This document shows positions 9,360 through 18,295 of a DNA stretch of 64,000 nucleotides, piece by piece. The translations under genes were made by a program, and so were the position numbers. Location: NCBI RefSeq assembly GCF_014646875.1, contig NZ_BMOC01000001.1, positions 349,410 through 413,409 of the forward strand. Reading direction: 5' to 3'. Source of the stretch: Halobellus salinus (GTDB lineage Archaea > Halobacteriota > Halobacteria > Halobacteriales > Haloferacaceae). Within the stretch, counting starts at the first letter, position 1; each line of letters opens with the position of its first letter. Under the pieces are notes generated by a model. The model was not told where the DNA came from, ran no database searches, and saw only the letters and a list, made by a program, of their open reading frames with translations.

Positions 9360-9722
9360 TTACCGGCGCTGGATGTCGAAGCTCTTCGAGTCGGGCTTGA
9401 GTTCCCGCAGCAGGTCCTGCATCTGCTCGTCGTCAATCCGGTCTTGGATCCGGCCGCTCTGGGCAAGGGCGGTCAGCTGTTTTTTCACCGATTCGGCGAA
9501 CTCGGGTTTCGACATCTCGATGGCGTTCAGCCGCTGGCGGGCGTCGTCGGTGAGATACTGCTTGAGCATCGCCTCCTGTTTGGCCTCGGCCTGTTCGCGG
9601 GCCGCCTCCTGCTGGGCCTGGGCGTCGGCCCCGCCCTGTTGGCCGCCGGCCTGCTCGCGAAGCTGCTGTTTTTTCTGCTCTCGGAGTTCCTCCAGTCGGT
9701 CGTCGTCGGGGGTTCCACTCAT
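9360..9722 (-). CDS. PDCD5-family DNA-binding protein
   Basis: The 120-aa protein has an N-terminal Gln/Glu/Ala-rich helix (residues 8-55), followed by the conserved PDCD5 core [23 protein letters not shown] and the C-terminal [13 protein letters not shown]. The length is usual for archaeal PDCD5 homologues, which are small basic or helical proteins that bind DNA in vitro; the cellular role is unclear. It is downstream of S19e and followed at once by the PP-loop gene. Confidence 0.93.
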   Translation of the reverse strand: MSGTPDDDRLEELREQKKQQLREQAGGQQGGADAQAQQEAAREQAEAKQEAMLKQYLTDDARQRLNAIEMSKPEFAESVKKQLTALAQSGRIQDRIDDEQMQDLLRELKPDSKSFDIQRR

Positions 9723-9811
9723 CGGCTTCGAATTTCGTCGCAGCAGTAAAAACCGTTACGTCGGCGTGGCGTTCGCGGCGGCCGTGCGCCCCCGGTTCGC
9801 CGGGGACGAGT

Positions 9812-10267
9812 TCAGGCGTACCGTTCGAGCTCCGGGCGATCGAGGTCGTCGAGGACGTCGGCGGCGGCGTTGTCGAGAAAGCTGCGGCCGTCGGGCGTAA
9901 TCCGGCGGCCCTGGCCCTTCGCGGTCTGGACGAGCCCTTCGTCTTCGAGCTGCTGGAGCGCGGTCCGGATGATCTTTTTGCTCCCGTTTGCGGAGCTGTT
10001 GCCGGCGACGCGGTACCGGTTGGAGCCACGCTTGCGCCCGCCGTACTCCGTGGCGAGGCGGTCGACACCGATCGGGCCGTTCTTTGCGACCTTCCGGAGG
10101 AGCGACGCCGACCGGACGTACCAGAAGTCGTCCTGTTGGGGGGGGAGTTCGCGGCTGTGGCCGGTCTTGGCGAACTCGATCCACTCCGGTTCCTCGATGC
10201 GATCCGCGAGGCGGCCGGCGACGTCCTCAATGAGGGCGTCGGCCGGAACGTCGTAGACGCTTACCAT
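9812..10267 (-). CDS. rps19e: 30S ribosomal protein S19e
   Basis: The 151-aa protein is S19e of the small ribosomal subunit, which occurs only in archaea and eukaryotes. It starts VSVYDVPADALIEDVA and contains the family blocks EWIEFAKTGHSRELPPQQDDFWYVRSASLLRKVA (about 29-62) and GSKKIIRTALQQLEDEGLV (winged helix) at about 95-113. The start is an ATG at 10267. A PDCD5 gene follows, and clustering of S19e with PDCD5 is common in archaea. Confidence 0.96.
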   Translation of the reverse strand: MVSVYDVPADALIEDVAGRLADRIEEPEWIEFAKTGHSRELPPQQDDFWYVRSASLLRKVAKNGPIGVDRLATEYGGRKRGSNRYRVAGNSSANGSKKIIRTALQQLEDEGLVQTAKGQGRRITPDGRSFLDNAAADVLDDLDRPELERYA

Positions 10268-10376
10268 ACCGTTTGGTTCCCGGCGGCGTCGTTTAAAGCC
10301 ATCGTATCGGTGCTACGGCGGGTGACGCGGTCGTTCAGTCGACCGGAAGATCGGCCTGCCCGCCCGCTGGTCGGAC

Positions 10377-11426
10377 TCACTCCGGTTCGCCGCGGAATCC
10401 GTAGCCGGTGCCGATCCACCCTACCGCCGCGCCGCCGACAAGAACCGGGATCCAGTAGACCGCCCCGCGGAACAACACCACGGCCGCGACCACGGTAGGT
10501 TGTGTCACCTGCGGCAGCGGCGCCGCCAGAAGCAGGAGCACCAGAACGGTCTCGATCCCGCCCGCACCGCCGGGCAGCGGCGTCACGCCCGCGATCGCGC
10601 CGATCGGGACGACCACGAGAACGATCGACACCGGTACGCTCGCTCCGACGGCCTCGAACGCCACGGAGAGCGCGATCGTCTGCGACAGCCACCCGGCGGT
10701 AGAGGCCGCGAGCGCGACCGCCAGCCGCCGCGGGTTGGCGGCGACCCGCTCGATCGCCCGAAAGAAGCCGTCGATGCGGTCTTCGATCCCCTCGGGCGTC
10801 GGAACGGGGACGCGCGGGAGCCGCCGGGCGAGCGCGCGGATCACCGGCGTCAGACCAGCAACGACCCCGGCCTCGAGCCCGTAGCGCCGGCGCCACCCGA
10901 GATACACCAGACTGGGGACAAGGACGGCCAGGACGACCACGCCACCGACGGCAACGAGGAGGTTTCGGTTGGCACCGAGTGCGACCTCCGTCGCGAAGTA
11001 GCCCGCACCCAGGAGCGCGATCGTGATCGACGGCACGAAGTTCAGTGTGTCCACGCTCGCGATCGCGGCGAGTCCCCGTTCGTACTCCGCGTCGGTGACC
11101 CGGGAGATCAAAAGCGCCGTGATGGGTTCGCCGCCGGCCTGGCCGAACGGCGTGACGTTGTTCGCGAACGTCGCCCCCGAGAACAGCAGGACCGACGAGC
11201 GGTATGAGACGTCGACGCCCAACACCCCGAGGACGGTGTACAGCGAGACCGCCCACGCGAGCAGCCACACCACCGTGGCGGCGACAACCAGGAGCAGCGC
11301 GTCGGCGTCGGCCGCTCGGAGCGTCGCAAGGAGTTCGTCAACCCCCGCAACCGCGAACAGGACGGCGAACACCGCGGCCGTTGCGGCGAAACCCACGGCC
11401 GTGGCGCGGAGGTTCGCCCGGACCAT
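10377..11426 (-). CDS. UPF0104/lysylphosphatidylglycerol-synthase-like membrane protein
   Basis: The 349-aa polytopic protein has about eight membrane helices. Family landmarks are LFSGATFANNVTPFGQAGGEPITALL near residue 85 and PLPGGAGGIETVLVLLL near residue 280. These match the transmembrane part of the LPG synthase/flippase family (UPF0104). In Haloferax a related protein, AglD, acts in S-layer glycosylation, but AglD also has a glycosyltransferase domain that is absent here. Lipid or polyprenol handling is a family-level guess. Confidence 0.85.
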   Translation of the reverse strand: MVRANLRATAVGFAATAAVFAVLFAVAGVDELLATLRAADADALLLVVAATVVWLLAWAVSLYTVLGVLGVDVSYRSSVLLFSGATFANNVTPFGQAGGEPITALLISRVTDAEYERGLAAIASVDTLNFVPSITIALLGAGYFATEVALGANRNLLVAVGGVVVLAVLVPSLVYLGWRRRYGLEAGVVAGLTPVIRALARRLPRVPVPTPEGIEDRIDGFFRAIERVAANPRRLAVALAASTAGWLSQTIALSVAFEAVGASVPVSIVLVVVPIGAIAGVTPLPGGAGGIETVLVLLLLAAPLPQVTQPTVVAAVVLFRGAVYWIPVLVGGAAVGWIGTGYGFRGEPE

Positions 11427-11507
11427 ACTACCCGGTCGGCTGTTCCGGGCATCAACCCATCGAAACGGGTGTCTCCGGGTGTCACCTGCGTCGGGCGCGT
11501 ACCCGAA

Positions 11508-11623
11508 TTAGGTACGTTCCCGACCCGGACGCAGGCTTAGGTACGTTCCCGACCCGGACGCAGGCTTAGGTACGTTCCCGACCCGGACGCAGGCTTAGGT
11601 ACGTTCCCGACCCGGACGCAGGC
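11508..11623. repeat. Tandem repeat, 4 x 29 bp
   Basis: Four head-to-tail copies of a 29-bp unit (beginning TTAGGTACGTTCCCGACC and ending GACGCAGGC) at 11508, 11537, 11566 and 11595. They look identical. They fill the gap between the divergent UPF0104 gene and thiL and reach to within 35 nt of the thiL start, so they lie in its promoter region. A GTACC/GGTAC inverted pair occurs at the left border. Confidence 0.95.
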
Positions 11624-11657
11624 GGGGCTTTTTGTCCGCCCGCGTCGGACAGCGGGT

Positions 11658-12530
11658 ATGGACGAACGCTCGGCGCTCCGGCGGCTCGCCGCCGCCGTGC
11701 CGGCCGCCGGCGACGACGCCGCCGTGGTCGACGGACTCGTCGTGACCACCGATATGCTCCACGAGGCAACCGACTTCCCGGCGGGAACGACCCGATACAC
11801 CGCGGGGTGGCGGGCGGTGGGCGCGTCGCTGTCGGACATCGCGGCGATGGGCGCCGACGCGACCGCCGCGGTCGCGGCGTACGCGGCGCCGACGCTCGAG
11901 GAAGCCGACCTCGATGCGTTCGTCGCGGGTGCAGTCGACGTGTGTGAGGGCGTCGGCGCCGAGTATGTCGGCGGCGACCTCGACACCGCCTCGGAGTTCG
12001 CCGCGGCGACGACGGCGGTGGGTGAAACCGACGCGCCGGTTCGGCGGCGCGGCGCAACGCCCGGCGAAACGGTGTGTGTGACCGGTGCGCTCGGTCGGAC
12101 CGCTGCGGGGCTCCGGGCGTTCGACGCCGGCGACGTCGACCGCGGCAACGACCTTTTTCAGTTTCGGCCACGGATCGACGCCGGACTGGCGCTCGCGCCG
12201 CACGCGACCGCCATGATGGACTCCTCCGACGGTCTCGCCCGGTCGCTCCACCAACTCGCCGAGGCGTCAGAAGTCGGCTTTGAGGTCGACCCGGCGGCGG
12301 TTCCGGTCCACGACGCGGTCGACGACTACGCCGACAGCGACTCCGATCGGTGGGAGATGGCGGCGACCGTCGGCGAGGATTTCGAGTTGGTGTGTACGCT
12401 CCCCACGAGGGGCGTCGCCGCGGCCCGCGACTCACTCAACAGTGCCCTCACAGAGATCGGCGAAGCAACCGACGGCGGGATCACGGTCGACGGCGAGCCG
12501 CTCGCCGACGAGGGGTACACTCACGGGTGA
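11658..12530 (+). CDS. thiL: Thiamine-monophosphate kinase
   Basis: The 290-aa protein phosphorylates thiamine monophosphate to the diphosphate cofactor. The AIR-synthase-related fold is recognisable: GDDAAVVDG near residue 17, the metal/phosphate-binding TTDMLHEATDFPAGTTRYTAGWRAVGASLSDIAAMGA block (about 30-66), GGDLDTASEF near 110 and MMDSSDGLARSLHQLA near 185. The length is normal. The start is the ATG at 11658, just behind a T-rich stretch (GCTTTTTGTC) after the 29-bp tandem repeats. Transcription from within the repeat tract is possible. Confidence 0.93.
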   Translation: MDERSALRRLAAAVPAAGDDAAVVDGLVVTTDMLHEATDFPAGTTRYTAGWRAVGASLSDIAAMGADATAAVAAYAAPTLEEADLDAFVAGAVDVCEGVGAEYVGGDLDTASEFAAATTAVGETDAPVRRRGATPGETVCVTGALGRTAAGLRAFDAGDVDRGNDLFQFRPRIDAGLALAPHATAMMDSSDGLARSLHQLAEASEVGFEVDPAAVPVHDAVDDYADSDSDRWEMAATVGEDFELVCTLPTRGVAAARDSLNSALTEIGEATDGGITVDGEPLADEGYTHG

Positions 12531-12548
12531 GGGTGCGCCAGCCGGCGC

Positions 12549-13688
12549 CTACAACGTGGTCACTTCCACCGGGACGAGCATGAAACAGAGCGCACCGAGC
12601 GCGAAGGTGGCGATCCCGACAGCGATCCGCGGGGTGTCGAGCGGGGAGTCATCGATGGGGTTTGCGGGGCCTTTGAACGCGATGAACGCCGACAGCACCC
12701 CCCAGAACCCCCATAGCACGACCGACTCGTTGAGCGCGTAGCCCGGCCCGTAGTAGAGGTATACTGCGATCCCGAGGAGAGCCGCGGGCACCAGCGCCGC
12801 GACCCGCTCTTGGGACTCGCCGAGCATCGCACGCAGGATGTGACCGCCGTCGAGTTGCCCCACCGGAAGCAGGTTCAAGACGGTGAAGAACATCCCCACC
12901 CACCCGCCGATGATGACCGGGTTGATCGCGAGCGCGGGGTCTGCGTACTCGGTCGGCTCGCCGAGCAGCGTCGCGATGGCGTTCAACAGCGGCGGGTTGT
13001 TGAACACGAGCGCCCGGCCGGTCCCGTCAAGCGCCCACGCCGGGACCGCGACCGGGGGCAACGAGAGTCCGACGGCGGTGACAGCAATCGTCGCTGCGAG
13101 CCCCGCAAGCGGCCCCGCGACGCCGATGTCGAACAGGACTTTCCGGTCTGGCATCTGGCCGCGCATCCGGATGATCGCGCCGAGCGTCCCGAACGGGGGG
13201 ACGAAGGGGATCACGTACGGCAGCGACACATCAACGCCGTGATACCGCCCCAGGGCGTAGTGGCCGAGTTCGTGGGTCGCGAGCACGCCGAGCACGGCCG
13301 CGGTGAACGGCCACGCTCGGAGGACGGTGAGCGGGTTCGCGCGGACCTCCGACAGCGGGATGTAGTACCACGTCAGCGCGCCGACCAGAAGCGTTGAGAC
13401 AACGGTCGCGAGGAACAGCCCGATGTTCTTCCACGGGATCCCGTCGATACCATCGGTGACGGGGCGGGCGACCACCACGTCGGTTCCGCCGGCGCCGGCG
13501 GTCGACGCCTGGACCTCGTAGCCCGCCTCGCGGAACGCGGTCCACACCTCACGGATCAGCATCTGCTCGGGGACGAGCGACTCCCCGTAGAACAGCACCC
13601 GGTCGCCGTCGCGTCGGGTCTCTCGTAGGTGGAACACCGACCGAAGGGCGTCGATCGGCGGATCCGACGCCGAGTCGGGCGATTCCAT
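12549..13688 (-). CDS. Site-2 protease family (M50) membrane metalloprotease
   Basis: The 379-aa protein has an N-terminal soluble domain of about 95 residues, then several membrane helices. The zinc motif HELGH is near residue 138 and the second metal motif LLPVGQLDGGH near 278, the two hallmarks of M50 intramembrane proteases. There is no PDZ domain, unlike the second family member in this window at 19825. The substrate is unknown. Such proteases typically release membrane-anchored regulators. Confidence 0.9.
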   Translation of the reverse strand: MESPDSASDPPIDALRSVFHLRETRRDGDRVLFYGESLVPEQMLIREVWTAFREAGYEVQASTAGAGGTDVVVARPVTDGIDGIPWKNIGLFLATVVSTLLVGALTWYYIPLSEVRANPLTVLRAWPFTAAVLGVLATHELGHYALGRYHGVDVSLPYVIPFVPPFGTLGAIIRMRGQMPDRKVLFDIGVAGPLAGLAATIAVTAVGLSLPPVAVPAWALDGTGRALVFNNPPLLNAIATLLGEPTEYADPALAINPVIIGGWVGMFFTVLNLLPVGQLDGGHILRAMLGESQERVAALVPAALLGIAVYLYYGPGYALNESVVLWGFWGVLSAFIAFKGPANPIDDSPLDTPRIAVGIATFALGALCFMLVPVEVTTL

Positions 13689-13834
13689 TGAAACGCAGTA
13701 CGTGGTTCAGTCAGATAAACTCCGCGACCGGACAGGGGCCGCGTGCGAGGTGTGACTCCATCAGTATGGGCCGCGTGTGAGGTGTGGCACGCCGGGGGAC
13801 GGTGGCGCGAGGACAGGGCGGGGGGCGACGCTGC

Positions 13835-14101
13835 TCAGGCTTCCGGTGCGGGTTCGATCCGCCACGTGGTCGCGCTCGTGTACGACCACTTCTCGACGGT
13901 CAGCTCCGAGGCGGAGTCGCGGAGCTTCACCATCAACGCACCGATCTCCTTGGGCGAGAGCCCGACTTCCTCGGCGATGAATTTGGATTTGAAATACATC
14001 TCGCCGTTCTGGGCCTTTTCGGTCAGGTAGGACTTCAGGCGGTCCTCTTTCGACGGCTCGTCGCTCGTGGATTCGGCGGAGGGGTTCGTGGTTGCGCTCA
14101 T
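13835..14101 (-). CDS. Small winged-helix-like haloarchaeal protein (DUF7123 type)
   Basis: The 88-aa protein has a Ser/Thr-rich N-terminus and a compact core, YFKSKFIAEEVGLSPKEIGALMVKL, which reads as a winged helix-turn-helix, ending WSYTSATTWRIEP. I recognise it as the small conserved haloarchaeal DUF7123 family, but no function is known to me. A longer frame begins upstream; the ATG at 14101 is preferred because a clear TATA box (TTTATATA on the minus strand at 14138-14145) lies 37-44 nt before it. It could be a DNA-binding regulator. Confidence 0.8.
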   Translation of the reverse strand: MSATTNPSAESTSDEPSKEDRLKSYLTEKAQNGEMYFKSKFIAEEVGLSPKEIGALMVKLRDSASELTVEKWSYTSATTWRIEPAPEA

Positions 14102-14137
14102 TGGTGTCGGCTCACCCGCCGCTTGTCGCCGGTAGAG

Positions 14138-14145
14138 TATATAAA
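14138..14145 (-). promoter_or_regulatory. TATA box of the DUF7123-type gene
   Basis: TTTATATA on the minus strand, 37-44 nt before the ATG at 14101. About 250 bp upstream of it (14146-14393) are AT-rich, with T/A runs near 14230-14270, and hold no gene I can support. Confidence 0.6.
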
Positions 14146-14393
14146 CGGAGGAACGTTCGGTGTAATTCGCCACGATTTAGCCGTAAATGGAGGGTGTCCT
14201 GATGGTTTAGCGAAATTTCTGACCGCGTTAAATTGTTTATTCTTGGTTTTAATATTTTATTTCGCCCGAAGTCATAGTGAACTATATTTGCAGTCGAGTC
14301 GTCGAACCGGCCGCGGGGTCAGCGGAAAGCGGCGTTGGATCCGGCATCGAGGCTGTCGCGCGGGTGGCGGCGCGACACCCCGAGCGGATCTCC

Positions 14394-14478
14394 GAGGGGT
14401 GAACTACTCCGGGTTGAGGGGTGAACTACTCCGGGTTGAGGGGTGAACTACTCCGGGTTGAGGGGTGAACTACTCCCG
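14394..14478. repeat. Tandem repeat, 3.8 x 22 bp, containing the moaE stop codon
   Basis: The 22-bp unit (GAGGGGTGAACTACTCCGGG plus TT) is repeated at 14394, 14416 and 14438 and partly at 14460. On the minus strand each copy carries GAGTAG, the last codon and stop of the MobB-MoaE gene, so the tract looks like repeated duplication of the gene's 3' end. Confidence 0.95.
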
Positions 14479-15273
14479 GTCGTGGACCCAGAAGTCCTCC
14501 TCGACGGTGGTCTCCCGCTTGAAGATCGGGACCTCATCTTTGAGGCGGTCGATGCCGTCGGAGACCGTCTCGAACGCTTCCTCGCGGTGGCCCGCGAGGA
14601 CGACCACGAAGACGATGTCCTCGCCCGCTCCGAGCGTACCGGTCCGGTGGAACATAACCACCTCCTCGACGCCCTCGCGCTCCATCAGGTCGGACTCGAT
14701 GGTCCGGAACCGATCCTCGGCGACGCCTTCGTACTTTTCGAACGTCAGTTCGAGCGTCCGGGGGTCTTCCTCACCGTCCTTCGCCCGCACCCGGCCGGTG
14801 AAGGTCGCAATCGCGCCGGCCCGGTGGGCACGGGGCGACGCCTTCACCTGCTCGACGAGGGTGTCGAGCGTGACGTGGGGAGCGGCGTCGGCCACCGCAT
14901 CGAGGATGGCTTCGGTGTCGACGTCGGCCGCAGTCTCGGCCGAGAGCGCCACCTGTTCGGGGTCGGCGTCGCCGAGAGCGACCGTGGGGACCGCAGCCGC
15001 GGGGAACCCCACCACCAGTGCGTGGTCGTACGTCGCCGCCAGGTCGTCGAGAACGTCGCCGAGCCCCCGGTCGGAACCGCGTGCGCTCCACGCGCCGTCG
15101 CCGTCACCGCCGACGCGGTAGGCGGCTGCAACGCCCTCGAGAGATCCGTCTCCCGCCTGCGATCCGTCCACCCCGTCGGTCCGTTTGACGACCGCGACGC
15201 GTCCGTCGAGGTGCGGGGCGACGCGGTCACACAGCGTGCGCGCGCCGGGGCCGGCGAAACCGAGTACCTGCAT
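14470..15273 (-). CDS. moaE: MobB-MoaE fusion: molybdopterin synthase large subunit
   Basis: The 267-aa protein has two parts. Residues 1-120 (MQVLGFAGPGARTLCDRVAP...) resemble the MobB-like nucleotide-binding half. Residues 125-267 are MoaE, which puts sulfur into cyclic pyranopterin together with MoaD to make molybdopterin. MoaE marks are TGRVRAKDGEEDPRTLELTFEKYEG, the MFHRTGTLGAGEDIVFVVVLAGHR block and PIFKRETTVEEDFWVHDRE, including the conserved lysine. The start is the ATG at 15273; a TTG three codons earlier is less likely. The stop lies inside a 22-bp tandem repeat. The two-domain form is the usual one in haloarchaea. Confidence 0.9.
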   Translation of the reverse strand: MQVLGFAGPGARTLCDRVAPHLDGRVAVVKRTDGVDGSQAGDGSLEGVAAAYRVGGDGDGAWSARGSDRGLGDVLDDLAATYDHALVVGFPAAAVPTVALGDADPEQVALSAETAADVDTEAILDAVADAAPHVTLDTLVEQVKASPRAHRAGAIATFTGRVRAKDGEEDPRTLELTFEKYEGVAEDRFRTIESDLMEREGVEEVVMFHRTGTLGAGEDIVFVVVLAGHREEAFETVSDGIDRLKDEVPIFKRETTVEEDFWVHDRE

Positions 15274-15424
15274 ACTCCCCAATCGGGGTGCCGATCGGCT
15301 TTATTTTGTCGGACGTGGGGGAGAGGCGCGAGCGGCGGGGCGTACCCGCCACGGCGCCGTCGGTCCGGCGTCGGTCGCCCCGGGTTGACAACGCTTAAAC
15401 CCGGTTCGCGGCAACCACGAGGCA

Positions 15425-16144
15425 ATGAGAGTCGTCGTCTGCATCGGCGGGAGCGTACTCGCGCCGGAGCTCGACCCGCGCCGCGTCGAGGGCCACGCCG
15501 AAGTCATCGAAGGGCTCGCGGCCGAGGGGTGCTCGGTCGGCGCCGTGGTCGGCGGCGGCGGAGTCGCCCGAGACTACATCCACACCGCACGCGATCTCGG
15601 CGCGAACGAGGTCCAGCTCGACCAGATCGGCATCGACGTGACGCGGATCAACGCCCGGTTGCTCGTCGCGGCGCTCGGCGCGGACGCGGATCCGAAGGTC
15701 GCCCACGACTACGAGGACGCCGGCGGCGCGATCCGCCGGGGTGACGTGTCAGTGATGGGGGGTGTGATGCCCGGCCAAACCACCGACGCGGTGGCGGCAG
15801 CGCTCGCCGAATACGTCGGCGCCGACCTGCTCGTCTACGCGACGAGCGTCGACGGGGTGTACAGCGCCGACCCCGGCACCGACGCCGACGCCGAGAAGTA
15901 CGACCGCCTGACCCCCGCAGACCTCGTGGACGTGATCGCACCGATGAGCCGCGGTGCCGGCGCCTCGGCGCCGGTCGACCTGCTCGCAGCGAAGCTCATC
16001 GAGCGGTCGGGGATGCGAACCATCGTCCTCGACGGCACCGATCCCGGGCGGATCGGCGCGGCGGTGCGGCGCGGCGACCACGGCGGCACCGACGTGGTCC
16101 CGGCGGGCGACGACGACGACCCGACCGACTGGGCGGAGGGGTGA
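15425..16144 (+). CDS. pyrH: UMP kinase, archaeal type
   Basis: The 239-aa amino-acid-kinase-fold protein phosphorylates UMP to UDP. It starts VVVCIGGSVLAPE, with GAVVGGGGVARDYI near 40-53, the UMP-site block MPGQTTDAVAAALAEYVGADLLVYATSVDGVYSADP at about 115-150, and SRGAGASAPVDLLAAKLIERSGM near 180-200. An AT-rich element (CGCTTAAACC) lies about 30 nt before the ATG. The stop TGA overlaps a GTG that could start lysS (GTGA), so the pair is one operon. Confidence 0.95.
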   Translation: MRVVVCIGGSVLAPELDPRRVEGHAEVIEGLAAEGCSVGAVVGGGGVARDYIHTARDLGANEVQLDQIGIDVTRINARLLVAALGADADPKVAHDYEDAGGAIRRGDVSVMGGVMPGQTTDAVAAALAEYVGADLLVYATSVDGVYSADPGTDADAEKYDRLTPADLVDVIAPMSRGAGASAPVDLLAAKLIERSGMRTIVLDGTDPGRIGAAVRRGDHGGTDVVPAGDDDDPTDWAEG

Positions 16145-16146
16145 GG

Positions 16147-17805
16147 ATGGGCGACAACAACGACTCCCCGGCAGGATCCGGCGCGGGGTACGAGACGGCC
16201 GAGGGGTCGCGACACGACTTCTGGGCGGCGGCGGTCGCAGACGAAATCGAGGCCCGCGACCCGGCGGAGCCGATCGTGATCAAAGGCGGCGTCTCGCCCT
16301 CCGGGGTCGCCCACCTGGGGAACTTCAACGAGGTCATGCGTGGCTATTTCGTGGCGGAGGTGCTCCGGACCCGCGGCTTCGAGGTGCGACAGGTGTTCAC
16401 GAGCGACGACCGCGACCCCTTGCGGAAGCTCCCCCGGAAGTTGGCGGACCCCGAGGGCGACATCGTCGGTCTCGGCGACGTCGACGCCGGGGCGCTCGGC
16501 CGGAACCTCGGGACGCCTTACACCGACATCCCGGACCCGTTCGGGGAGTCGGCGTCGTACGCCGCCCACTTCGCGTCGCTGTTGAAGGCCGACGCCGACC
16601 GGCTCGGCGTACCGGTCGAGATGCTCTCCAACACCGAGCTGTACGAGGACGGCACCTTCGAGCCGGTGGTCGAACACGTGTTAGCGAACGTCGACGAGGC
16701 CCAGGCGGTCCTGTCGGCGTACCAGTCGAAAGTCGACGGGGAGTACGTCCCGTTCAATCCGATCTGCGGGAACTGCGGGACGGTCACCGAGACCGTCACC
16801 GACATCGACCTCGACGCCGGCACCGTCGACTACGTCTGCACGGACATAACCGCCGGCGGGGACACCATCGAGGGGTGCGGCCACGAGGGCACCGCCACGT
16901 TCCGCGAGGGGAAGTTGCCGTGGCGCTTCGAGTGGCCCGCCCAGTGGCAGGTGCTGGGCGTCGACTTCGAGCCGTTCGGGAAGGACCACGCCGAGGGGTC
17001 GTGGCCCTCGGGGGAGGACATCGCCCGGAACCTCCTCGAGGTCGAGCCACCGGTGCCGATGACCTACGAGTGGTTCACGCTGAACGGCGAGGCGCTGTCG
17101 TCGTCCGCCGGCAACGTCGTCACTGTCCCGGAGATCCTGGAACTTCTGGAGCCGGAGGTGCTCCGGTACTTCTTCGTGCTGAACCCTCGGAAGGCCCGTG
17201 ACCTGGACCTCTCACGGCTCGACCAGTTGGTCGACGACTTCGACCGCTTCGAGCGGGCGTACTTCGGCGATGTCGACGACGAGTCGGTGACGGCGTTCGC
17301 GGAGCGCGCGTACCCTTACGTGGTCGACGAGGTGCGCGAAGACCGGATCCGGCTGCCCTACACCTTCGCCGCGGTGCTCGGCATGACCGACGACCGCGAC
17401 CTCCGGCTCGAGATGGCGCGAAACGAGGGGTACATCGACGACGACACCCCGGAGTGGGCGGTCGAGGCGGCGCTTGAGCGCGTCGACCGCGCACGCGCGT
17501 GGGCCGAACGGATGGACAACGCGTACAACTACCGCATCCAGGAGGCCCTGCCGGACGCCGAGTTCGACAGGGACACCGTGGCCGCGCTTGACGACCTGGC
17601 GGCGTTCGTCGCGGCGGGGCACGACGGCGGGGCGATCCAAAGCGAAATGTACGAGACCGCCCGCCGCCACGGCGTCGAGGTCTCCGAGTTCTTCGAGGCT
17701 GGTTATCTGCTCTTTTTCGACCAGCCCCAGGGGCCGCGGCTGGGGGAGTTCCTCGGCGAACTCGATTCCGAGTTCGTGGTCCGACGGCTGCGGCGGGAGG
17801 GGTAG
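16147..17805 (+). CDS. lysS: Class I lysyl-tRNA synthetase
   Basis: The 552-aa class I enzyme charges tRNA-Lys; this archaeal form is unrelated to the class II bacterial enzyme. The HIGH-like motif HLGN is at residues 56-59 (GGVSPSGVAHLGNF) and the KMSKS-like loop LSSSAGNVV near residue 317. A zinc-binding region CGNCG...C...C lies near 205-245. The C-terminal part is the helical anticodon-binding domain. The ATG at 16147 is two codons behind a GTG that overlaps the pyrH stop; either start is possible. Confidence 0.95.
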   Translation: MGDNNDSPAGSGAGYETAEGSRHDFWAAAVADEIEARDPAEPIVIKGGVSPSGVAHLGNFNEVMRGYFVAEVLRTRGFEVRQVFTSDDRDPLRKLPRKLADPEGDIVGLGDVDAGALGRNLGTPYTDIPDPFGESASYAAHFASLLKADADRLGVPVEMLSNTELYEDGTFEPVVEHVLANVDEAQAVLSAYQSKVDGEYVPFNPICGNCGTVTETVTDIDLDAGTVDYVCTDITAGGDTIEGCGHEGTATFREGKLPWRFEWPAQWQVLGVDFEPFGKDHAEGSWPSGEDIARNLLEVEPPVPMTYEWFTLNGEALSSSAGNVVTVPEILELLEPEVLRYFFVLNPRKARDLDLSRLDQLVDDFDRFERAYFGDVDDESVTAFAERAYPYVVDEVREDRIRLPYTFAAVLGMTDDRDLRLEMARNEGYIDDDTPEWAVEAALERVDRARAWAERMDNAYNYRIQEALPDAEFDRDTVAALDDLAAFVAAGHDGGAIQSEMYETARRHGVEVSEFFEAGYLLFFDQPQGPRLGEFLGELDSEFVVRRLRREG

Positions 17806-17812
17806 CACCCGG

Positions 17813-18253
17813 TTACTCGCCCTGTCCGTCCGGGCCATCGACGACGAGGACCGGCACGGTCTCCGCGTCGAGGACCGCTTCGGTGACGCTGCCGAGCAGG
17901 ACGGTTTTGAACGCCGACGCCCCCTTTGACCCCATAACCACGAGGTCGATGTCGTGGTCGTCGACGTACGCGAGGAGTTCCTCGTGCGGAACGCCGTCCC
18001 GGACGGCGGTGGCGACCGCGAGCTCCGGGCTCGCTCGGTTCGCGACGGTGGTGAGCGCGGTTTCGCCCTCCGTGCGGAAGTTCTCGCGGACGGTCTCGGG
18101 ATCAACGATCGCGTTGTCGTACGCCGTTCGGGTCTCGATGACGTACACCGCGTGGAGGTCCGCACCCGACTGCCGGGCCAGCGCGACCGCGTGACTCGCC
18201 GCCCGGTCGGCTGTGGGACTGCCGTCGGTTGCGAGCAGGATCCGGTCGTACAT
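17813..18253 (-). CDS. Universal stress protein, single UspA domain
   Basis: The 146-aa UspA-fold protein begins MYDRILLATDGSPTADRA and ends with the ATP-binding pattern VVMGSKGASAFKTVLLGSVTEAVLDAETVPVLVV (GxGx9GS type). It is probably a soluble ATP-binding dimer. It lies just behind a tandem-UspA gene on the same strand (43-nt gap). Its role in haloarchaea is generally unknown. Confidence 0.92.
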   Translation of the reverse strand: MYDRILLATDGSPTADRAASHAVALARQSGADLHAVYVIETRTAYDNAIVDPETVRENFRTEGETALTTVANRASPELAVATAVRDGVPHEELLAYVDDHDIDLVVMGSKGASAFKTVLLGSVTEAVLDAETVPVLVVDGPDGQGE

Positions 18254-18295
18254 ACGCCGTGGTAGGCGGACCAGCGCAAAGACTTTCGGGGGTCG

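Noticed and set aside
13737-13785. Short direct repeat GGGCCGCGTG.GAGGTGTG, two copies
   Set aside because: Only two imperfect copies; too short to interpret.
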